DNA of 20,399 bases from RGIG5612 sp045627365 (GTDB lineage: Bacteria; Bacillota; Clostridia; Lachnospirales; Lachnospiraceae). The stretch is from positions 1-20,399 of the forward strand of contig JAZQNN010000037.1 in assembly GCA_045627365.1 (NCBI GenBank). The letters run 5' to 3'. This document shows, piece by piece, positions 15,626 to 20,399 of this stretch. Below the pieces are notes generated by a model. That model did not search any database. It saw only the letters and a program-made list of their open reading frames with translations, and had not been told where the DNA came from. The stretch's first letter is position 1, and every line of letters starts with the position of its first letter. The translations under genes were made by a program, and so were the position numbers.

Positions 15626-16873
15626 CTATCTTGTTTCTTTTTTCCTGATAAGAATGATTCCGCCGGCTGCTGCAAGTGCTGCCAGTGCAACGTATAATGC
15701 CATGTTATACGTATCAGCTGTCTTTGGGTTGTCATCCTTAACGATCTCGTAGGTGATTTCCGCATTGTTGTAGTTCGGATTCTGGCTGATAAACTTAATC
15801 GTATGTCTTCCCGGAGTCTGATTATTGGCTCTGCCTTCGTCTATAGATACGATAAAGTCAGTTCCCTCTTCGAGTTCTTCATCATCTACACCGAATACAT
15901 GGTAATCGCCTTGTCCGATAACACCCTCGCCGGTATATTCGTATTCGTCCTTGATACCTTCAACGACCAGGTCAGCAGGTTCGATCTCGATCGGCGCAAA
16001 TGCGCCATATTCTTCGCCATCATATTCGAACACAACCGCTGCATAGTAGGAGCCTGCATCGATCGGTTTGCCGTCGATAAGTTCTTCTTCGGTTGCGTAG
16101 AAAAGTTCAAGTGAATCGACCCCAACGATACTTGCAAAATCTAAATCTGCAAAAAGGGCGCCTTCATACGGCTTACCTGTATAAACACCGGAAGCACCGT
16201 CGACACTAAGCATGGCTGAAAGTGGACAGCCTGTGTGCGCGCATTCAACAGTAAGAACTGTCATATCAGCGCTGTTTTTGATAATGAGTTCATGTCCGGT
16301 AGCAGGAATATATCCGTCTCCGTTCTCTCCTAACCATACGGCTATGTCACTGATTGGGTTGGTTGCGAACTCATCTGAGAAATACTTGCCGCATTTACTG
16401 CACTGCCAGAATGCTTCATGTCCGGCTGTTGTACAAGTTGCGTTAACCTTTGGACCCGGATAAAAATCTGTATGCTCGCATTTTGGGAAAAGGAACACAT
16501 TATACTTAACGTCCCCGACCGGTGTACCCAGACTGCTCTTGATAAGGGCTACCTGCCATTTATTAGCCACAAGATCCGATGCAGGATTATACTTAATGGT
16601 ATGAGTCTGTCCCGGGCTCAGGAGCTCACCGGTATAAGCGCCGCCGCCTGCGGCGGTGCCTTCTGAATAAGCGTACTCAATTGCGTCACAGTCAAGGTCT
16701 CCGTCCGCAACTACTGTGGTCTTACCTGAAGTAAGTACGTCGCCTACTTCCAGTTCGGAAATATTAACAGTCTCGTCACCGTATTCTTTAGCATAAGCAG
16801 GAATGACAAAAGCAATCATCAATGCCGCAAAAGCCAGAAGACCTGTAAACGCCATTTTTGAACTTCTTTTCAT
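15626..16873 (-). CDS. Secreted, probably wall-anchored Ig-like surface protein
   Basis: This 415-residue precursor begins with a signal peptide (MKRSSK, then a hydrophobic stretch, with likely cleavage after AYA at about 28). Residues about 130-165 form a small four-Cys motif (C132, C147, C158, C161) of the CTTAGHEAFWQCSKCGKYF type often seen in clostridial surface proteins. The region 220-375 has two beta-rich segments of the MBG/bacterial Ig-like kind, beginning near YTGKPYEGA and EYTGEGVIG. The C-terminus has NPKTAD (382-387), a hydrophobic helix and RKKETR, a sortase-type sorting signal in which Ala replaces the usual Gly. GAGGTG lies 5 bases before the ATG. The gene stands alone between its own promoter and terminator. 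Ligand or function is unknown. Confidence 0.82.
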   Translation of the reverse strand: MKRSSKMAFTGLLAFAALMIAFVIPAYAKEYGDETVNISELEVGDVLTSGKTTVVADGDLDCDAIEYAYSEGTAAGGGAYTGELLSPGQTHTIKYNPASDLVANKWQVALIKSSLGTPVGDVKYNVFLFPKCEHTDFYPGPKVNATCTTAGHEAFWQCSKCGKYFSDEFATNPISDIAVWLGENGDGYIPATGHELIIKNSADMTVLTVECAHTGCPLSAMLSVDGASGVYTGKPYEGALFADLDFASIVGVDSLELFYATEEELIDGKPIDAGSYYAAVVFEYDGEEYGAFAPIEIEPADLVVEGIKDEYEYTGEGVIGQGDYHVFGVDDEELEEGTDFIVSIDEGRANNQTPGRHTIKFISQNPNYNNAEITYEIVKDDNPKTADTYNMALYVALAALAAAGGIILIRKKETR

Positions 16874-16903
16874 AGTGTCACCTCACTATATTCGATCCAG
16901 TTT

Positions 16904-16932
16904 ATTATACTGTGGGTGCGTATAAAACGCAA
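16904..16932 (-). promoter_or_regulatory. Promoter of the surface-protein gene
   Basis: On the minus strand the -35 TTGCGT (16927-16932) is 17 bases from a consensus -10 TATAAT (16904-16909). It starts directly downstream of the terminator of the preceding operon and gives a leader of about 25 bases. Confidence 0.82.
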
Positions 16933-16947
16933 CCCGTGTGTTTATAT

Positions 16948-16981
16948 AAAAAAGGACCGGGAGGGCGTCCCCTCCCAGTCC
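16948..16981 (-). terminator. Terminator of the BKACE-dehydrogenase-kinase-crotonase operon
   Basis: Read on the minus strand, GGACTGGGAGGG pairs with CCCTCCCGGTCC (one G-U pair) across a four-base loop GACG, followed by six T. It lies 24 bases after the crotonase stop and marks the end of the operon. Confidence 0.92.
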
Positions 16982-17005
16982 TCAATAATTGGTTAAAGCA
17001 AATGA

Positions 17006-17851
17006 TCAGCACTCACGATCTGCGTCGAATGAAGCAACGATCTGATCGAAATGATGCTCTGACTTCATAAGCTGTACAGAGTACATTTCTGCAAGTACAT
17101 GTACTCTCTCATCCCACTCAAGAGCTCTCTTCCAAGGACGGATGGTCATCTCATGTGTAAGACGACGGCAAGCCCTGTGAGACTTCATGATATGATGAGC
17201 GATCTCCCATGCTCTGTCGAGGAGCTGGTCATGAGGAAGAACCTCAGATACAAGGCCGTATGAAAGAGCTGTCTGAGCATCGATCTTAGGCTCAACGAAC
17301 ATCATGTATGCGCCTCTCTTCATGCCTGCAAGAGTCTTGTAAGCGAAGCCCATTCCATCACCAGGAACCATGTTCTTTGAGAAGTGAGCATCTGAGAATA
17401 CGAAGTCCTCATCGCAAAGGGTAATATCTGACATAAGAGCGAACTCCCAGTGCATTCCCTGTCCGTTGATAGCTGCGATAGTAGGGATCTCGATGTCGTT
17501 GATGAAGTTCTCAACGAAGTTCATTGTATCAGGAACGTTGCAATCATACTTGAGGTCCTTGCTTGGAGACTGCTCTACTTCATCGAATGATGTAGGATCG
17601 CTCTCATGAACAAGCCAGTATGGATCTGTGCAGGTAAGGATCATAACTTCGTTCTTCTTGTCATGTCCGATTGCTGTCCAAAGTTCGCCATAGCATCTCT
17701 GTGTCTGATAGCTCCACATTACAGGGCCATCTTTCCATTTAAGGCGGCAAAGAAGGATACCGTCTTCGGTTCTGGTAAGTTCAGCAAAATCTTTGAATCT
17801 TTCTGCATACTCTTCGAGGGTTTCAATGTGTACCCATGGTTGAATTGACAT
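17006..17851 (-). CDS. Crotonase-fold hydrolase resembling 6-oxocamphor hydrolase (beta-diketone cleavage)
   Basis: This 281-residue crotonase-superfamily protein is closer to 6-oxocamphor hydrolase, which opens cyclic beta-diketones by retro-Claisen hydrolysis, than to enoyl-CoA hydratases. Recalled similarity includes the VMWS, NEVMILT and TSF segments, IPTIAAING with His134, MSDITL, AHFSKNMVPGDG with His156 and Asp165, and DAQTALSYGLVSEVL. His134, His156 and Asp165 line up with the hydrolase's catalytic His122, His145 and Asp154. The His156-Asp165 spacing is the same and the His-His spacing differs by one residue. AGGAG lies 8 bases before the ATG at 17851. It is the last gene of an operon with a BKACE, a dehydrogenase and an acyl kinase. 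It may hydrolyse a cyclic 1,3-diketone such as dihydrophloroglucinol. The fold is certain, the hydrolase subclass likely, the substrate inferred. Confidence 0.75.
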   Translation of the reverse strand: MSIQPWVHIETLEEYAERFKDFAELTRTEDGILLCRLKWKDGPVMWSYQTQRCYGELWTAIGHDKKNEVMILTCTDPYWLVHESDPTSFDEVEQSPSKDLKYDCNVPDTMNFVENFINDIEIPTIAAINGQGMHWEFALMSDITLCDEDFVFSDAHFSKNMVPGDGMGFAYKTLAGMKRGAYMMFVEPKIDAQTALSYGLVSEVLPHDQLLDRAWEIAHHIMKSHRACRRLTHEMTIRPWKRALEWDERVHVLAEMYSVQLMKSEHHFDQIVASFDADREC

Positions 17852-17872
17852 AATTATTTCTCCTTTTCAAAA

Positions 17873-18934
17873 TTAGTCCTGTTCATAAATATGAGGTTTT
17901 TCCTCACCATTCATGAGTCTGTAAGCGCCTTCTGCAAGTGAAAGCATCTCGTTCTCGCCCGGACGTACATGGATCGGTGTGTTCAGATACTCAAGGCGTG
18001 CTTTCATCATGTCAGTAAGTCTGTCCCAATATGCTCCACCGCCGGTAAGAACGATTCCGTCTACCTTACCGCAGGTGATCGGGAACATTGATGCGATGCA
18101 TTTTGCCATCTGGTAAGCCATAGCTTCGGTAACCATAAGAGCGTATTCATCGCCGGCTTCAATCATTTTCTCAACTTCACGAAGGTCGTTGGTTCCAAGA
18201 AGTGAAACCATTCCGCCCTTGCCATGATACCATCCGCGGATGGTCTTGGCATCGTACTGTCCGCACAGTTCAGCGAGCTTCTCGCAGCGGATAGGGCCGC
18301 AGCGCTCTGATGAGAATGTGCCTGAATCGCCGGTAACAACGTCGATAAGCTTGCCGTTTGACCAGAAGCCTATGGAGTTGCCGCCGCCAAAGTGACATAC
18401 GAGGTATGTGGAGTTGTTGAAATCTTTGCCGTCTTCCTTAGCCTGTGCAAGAGCCATTGCGTGGCTGTTCAGTACGTGGCACATGCTGTCATGCTCGATT
18501 CCCTTTACACCGAATACACGTGCAAGCGGGTTAAGCTCATCAGCTGATACCGGATCATAAATATATGCCGGAATGCCGACTTCCTGAGAAATCTTGTAAG
18601 CCATGCAAGGTCCGATAGCTGCAGGATGCGGCTCCTTCGGGCGCTCTTTAAGAGCGGTTACAAGGTTTTCATCGATAACCGTTGCTCCTGTGCGGGCATT
18701 TGGAGGTGCGCCGCCACGGGAAATAACGCAGTCAAGACGGTCAATGCTGTATCCTACTCTCTCAAGGAACTTCATAACGATCCCATAACGGAAATCGAAC
18801 TGGTCCATGATCGAGTCATAAGGAGCAAGCTCTTCCTTGGAATGAGCGATGCTCTCTTTGAACAGTTCTGTCTTGTCTTCATACAATGCAACCTTGGTTG
18901 AAGTTGAGCCCGGATTTAAAACAAGAGTAATCAT
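17873..18934 (-). CDS. buk: Butyrate kinase-like acyl kinase
   Basis: This 353-residue member of the acetate/butyrate kinase (ASKHA) family would convert an acyl phosphate and ADP to the acid and ATP. The N-terminal phosphate loop LVLNPGSTSTKVALYE, the CHFGGGNSIG segment, and the adenosine motif VLTGGGAYW followed by HVRPGENEMLSLAEGA are all present, and the length is typical. The central motifs differ from common Buk (the usual AHLGGGISV reads CHFGGGNSIG, and GPFSPERSG reads GTFSSERCG), so another branched or oxidised acyl group is possible. The ATG at 18934 is chosen because AGGAG lies 6 bases before it and the product then begins MITLVLNPG like its relatives. A longer frame would need TTG at 18955. 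No phosphotransbutyrylase gene is in view. Confidence 0.85.
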   Translation of the reverse strand: MITLVLNPGSTSTKVALYEDKTELFKESIAHSKEELAPYDSIMDQFDFRYGIVMKFLERVGYSIDRLDCVISRGGAPPNARTGATVIDENLVTALKERPKEPHPAAIGPCMAYKISQEVGIPAYIYDPVSADELNPLARVFGVKGIEHDSMCHVLNSHAMALAQAKEDGKDFNNSTYLVCHFGGGNSIGFWSNGKLIDVVTGDSGTFSSERCGPIRCEKLAELCGQYDAKTIRGWYHGKGGMVSLLGTNDLREVEKMIEAGDEYALMVTEAMAYQMAKCIASMFPITCGKVDGIVLTGGGAYWDRLTDMMKARLEYLNTPIHVRPGENEMLSLAEGAYRLMNGEEKPHIYEQD

Positions 18935-18965
18935 AGGGTTCTCCTTTTCTGACAATCAGGGTCAA

Positions 18966-19922
18966 TTACAGTAATTTGTGTGCTTTAAGAGCATTAAGAA
19001 GCATATCGTCTCTCCATGCTTCGATGGACTTCATATCATTACCGGTTGAAGGATCACGTTTTGCGATCGCTTCGTCAAGGCCCTTCTGAGCATGCTCAGT
19101 CCAGTCTGCCGGGAATGTTGTCCATGTAGGCATATTTGAAAGACGTCCGTCAGGCTTGGTTACGTCAATGTGGTATTTCTCATTGAACTGGCCGATGCCT
19201 TCAGGTGATACGCCCAGATGCATTGTAAGGAACTGGCCCATGATACCCCAACGGATACCAACGCCGTAAACAAGTGCCTTGTCAGCATCTTCTACTGAGC
19301 AAACGCCGTTCTCAACCAGATCAACTGCTTCTCTGTGGATAGCGCTCTGGTATCTGTTAGCGATGAAGCCGATAACTTCCTTGTTAAGGACTACCGGGAT
19401 CTTGCCCATCTTCTCATAAATTTCCTTAGCTTTGGCAACATAGCTGTCTTCGGTCTTAGCGCCCTTGGTGATCTCAAGAAGAGGGATCAGGTATGCCGGG
19501 TTGTACGGATGACCGCCCATGCAGCGCTCAGGTTTTTTAGCCTGTGCAAAAACCTCGGTGATAGATTTGCTGGATGTGGATGTGCAGATAATAGCCTCAG
19601 GATCGCATGCAGCTTCGATCTGTGCAACGAGTTCATGTTTCATCTCGATTGCATCAGGACCGGATTCCTGAATAAGTGTTGCGCCCTGTACAGCATCCTC
19701 AAGAGAGGTAGTAACTGTGTAAAGGCCGCGAGCCTTTTCGATTTCTTCAGCGGTAAATACGCCCTTCTCTTCGAAGAACTTAAGGCCTGCTTCCATACGG
19801 TCCTGGCAGCGCTGAACGTTGCTGTGAACCTGAAGGGTTACAGGAATGCCGTGTGTGATCGCATTAAGCGCAAGTCCGCTTCCGATAAGACCGGCTCCGA
19901 TAAAAGCAATTTTCTCTGACAT
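18966..19922 (-). CDS. 3-hydroxyacid dehydrogenase (3-hydroxyacyl-CoA/carnitine dehydrogenase family)
   Basis: This 318-residue protein has an N-terminal Rossmann domain with GAGLIGSG (9-16) and the family catalytic set: STSS (115-118), His138 in GGHPYNP, Glu150 and Asn189. The all-helical C-terminal domain resembles L-carnitine and L-gulonate 3-dehydrogenases (RWGIMGQFLT, WRDDMLL), enzymes that oxidise free 3-hydroxy acids rather than CoA esters. At the end of the second beta strand, where NAD enzymes have Asp, it reads VHSN, which may allow NADP(H). AAGGAG lies 7 bases before the ATG at 19922. The alternative start is TTG. It lies 11 bases after the BKACE gene and 31 before the kinase. The product would be the 3-oxo acid cleaved by BKACE. 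Confidence 0.87.
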   Translation of the reverse strand: MSEKIAFIGAGLIGSGLALNAITHGIPVTLQVHSNVQRCQDRMEAGLKFFEEKGVFTAEEIEKARGLYTVTTSLEDAVQGATLIQESGPDAIEMKHELVAQIEAACDPEAIICTSTSSKSITEVFAQAKKPERCMGGHPYNPAYLIPLLEITKGAKTEDSYVAKAKEIYEKMGKIPVVLNKEVIGFIANRYQSAIHREAVDLVENGVCSVEDADKALVYGVGIRWGIMGQFLTMHLGVSPEGIGQFNEKYHIDVTKPDGRLSNMPTWTTFPADWTEHAQKGLDEAIAKRDPSTGNDMKSIEAWRDDMLLNALKAHKLL

Positions 19923-19933
19923 ATTCAAACTCC

Positions 19934-20399
19934 TTATTTGTTAAGACCAAGGATCTCTCTTGCGTCTGCGCAAGTAGCAACTTCGTTACCGTATTCAACG
20001 ATGCTGCGAGCTGCGCGCTCTACGAACATAAGGTTGGTTGCAGGAACGCCCTTTGCGTACCAGATGTTGTCTTCAAGGCCTACACGTACATGTCCGCCAA
20101 GTGCAAGTGCGGTGTAAAGGATAGACATCTGTGAGCTGCCTGTTCCGAATGCGCCCCATGTTGATCCTGCAGGGATCTCATCGAGCATATGGCAAAGGTT
20201 CTTAGGGGTTGCAGGGCATCCTGAAACGCCGTAGCCAAGAACGAAATCCCAATGTACGGGAGCAAGGAGGATACCCTTCTTGAGGTAATCCTTAGCGGTG
20301 TTGATCATACCGAAGTCCATAACTTCAACTTCCGGCTTGATTCCGTTTTCGATCATGATCTTGCCGAGTTTCTCAAGGAAATCAAGGCTGTTCTCGAAG
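19934..20399 (-). CDS. BKACE-family beta-keto acid cleavage enzyme (DUF849), C-terminal part
   Basis: The visible 154 codons are the C-terminal half of a beta-keto acid cleavage enzyme, which runs off the right edge of the window. These zinc enzymes react a 3-oxo acid with acetyl-CoA to give acetoacetate and a shortened acyl-CoA (or the reverse split). GGHVRVGLEDN contains the Glu-Asp pair that in the lysine-pathway enzyme Kce binds zinc and helps catalysis. The metal-binding histidines lie outside the window. PAGSTWGAFGTGSSQM and the CADAREILGL ending are also typical. The gene continues upstream of the first internal Met. It is the first visible gene of a four-gene operon. Substrates known for the family include dehydrocarnitine, 3-keto-5-aminohexanoate and triacetate. 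The neighbours here fit triacetate best. Confidence 0.88.
   Translation of the reverse strand, partial: FENSLDFLEKLGKIMIENGIKPEVEVMDFGMINTAKDYLKKGILLAPVHWDFVLGYGVSGCPATPKNLCHMLDEIPAGSTWGAFGTGSSQMSILYTALALGGHVRVGLEDNIWYAKGVPATNLMFVERAARSIVEYGNEVATCADAREILGLNK

Noticed and set aside
19335..19919. Plus-strand open frame of 194 codons opposite the dehydrogenase gene
   Set aside because: It is antisense to conserved catalytic motifs of the dehydrogenase, with no ribosome site and no family resemblance.
17006..20399. Carnitine degradation as the function of the right-hand operon
   Set aside because: The dehydrogenase and BKACE would fit, but no betainyl-CoA thioesterase or betaine carrier is seen, and a beta-diketone-hydrolase-like crotonase and a butyrate-kinase-like enzyme have no role there. 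Kept only as an alternative.
1..20399. CRISPR arrays, insertion sequences, prophage genes
   Set aside because: No regularly spaced direct repeats, transposase-like proteins or phage structural genes were seen on either strand.

Overview
The window comes from an anaerobic, fermentative Firmicute, most likely a clostridial (Lachnospiraceae- or Eubacterium-like) gut or rumen type. Evidence for this is an electron-bifurcating-type NADH/NADP flavin-iron-sulfur complex, a butyrate-kinase homologue, a molybdopterin enzyme without a Tat signal, a YesN-type AraC regulator, a cell-wall-type surface protein with a sortase-like tail, and strong AGGAGG-type ribosome sites. Most genes lie on the minus strand. 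Only the tRNA, the AraC regulator and 6-phosphogluconate dehydrogenase lie on the plus strand.

Layout, left to right. (1) 1-4308, minus: an operon read right to left as MFS transporter, molybdopterin oxidoreductase, 8-Cys ferredoxin subunit, a possible 26-codon ORF and a NUDIX hydrolase cut by the window edge. The Mo enzyme and ferredoxin resemble the catechol-dehydroxylase/acetylene-hydratase branch of the DMSO reductase superfamily. A perfect 21-bp palindrome sits just before the transporter. (2) 4422-4577: a self-contained tRNA-Glu(CTC) unit with its own promoter and terminator. (3) 4619-6184: an AraC/YesN regulator with a degenerate receiver, convergent with an MFS transporter (6218-7582) across a shared terminator. 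(4) 7689-11081: a sugar-acid type cassette, GntR(FCD) regulator plus PfkB kinase, divergent from 6-phosphogluconate dehydrogenase. Two identical 13-bp palindromes lie at the two predicted start sites. (5) 11130-15409, minus: a three-gene NuoE/NuoF/NfnB-like complex resembling the Sporomusa-type transhydrogenase StnABC. (6) 15626-16873: a secreted, probably wall-anchored Ig-like protein. (7) 17006-20399, minus: an operon read right to left as BKACE (partial), 3-hydroxyacid dehydrogenase, butyrate-kinase-like enzyme and a crotonase resembling 6-oxocamphor hydrolase.

How they may work together. The last operon reads as a pathway: a ring-opening beta-diketone hydrolase, a dehydrogenase that makes a 3-oxo acid, a beta-keto-acid cleavage enzyme that uses acetyl-CoA, and an acyl kinase that makes ATP. 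This is the order expected for dihydrophloroglucinol -> 3-hydroxy-5-oxohexanoate -> triacetate -> acetoacetate/acetoacetyl-CoA -> butyrate, the known anaerobic phloroglucinol route. The Mo enzyme with its transporter (aromatic hydroxyl chemistry), the transhydrogenase and 6-phosphogluconate dehydrogenase (NADPH supply) would fit a polyphenol-degrading lifestyle. The individual families are read from sequence. The pathway assignment is inference.
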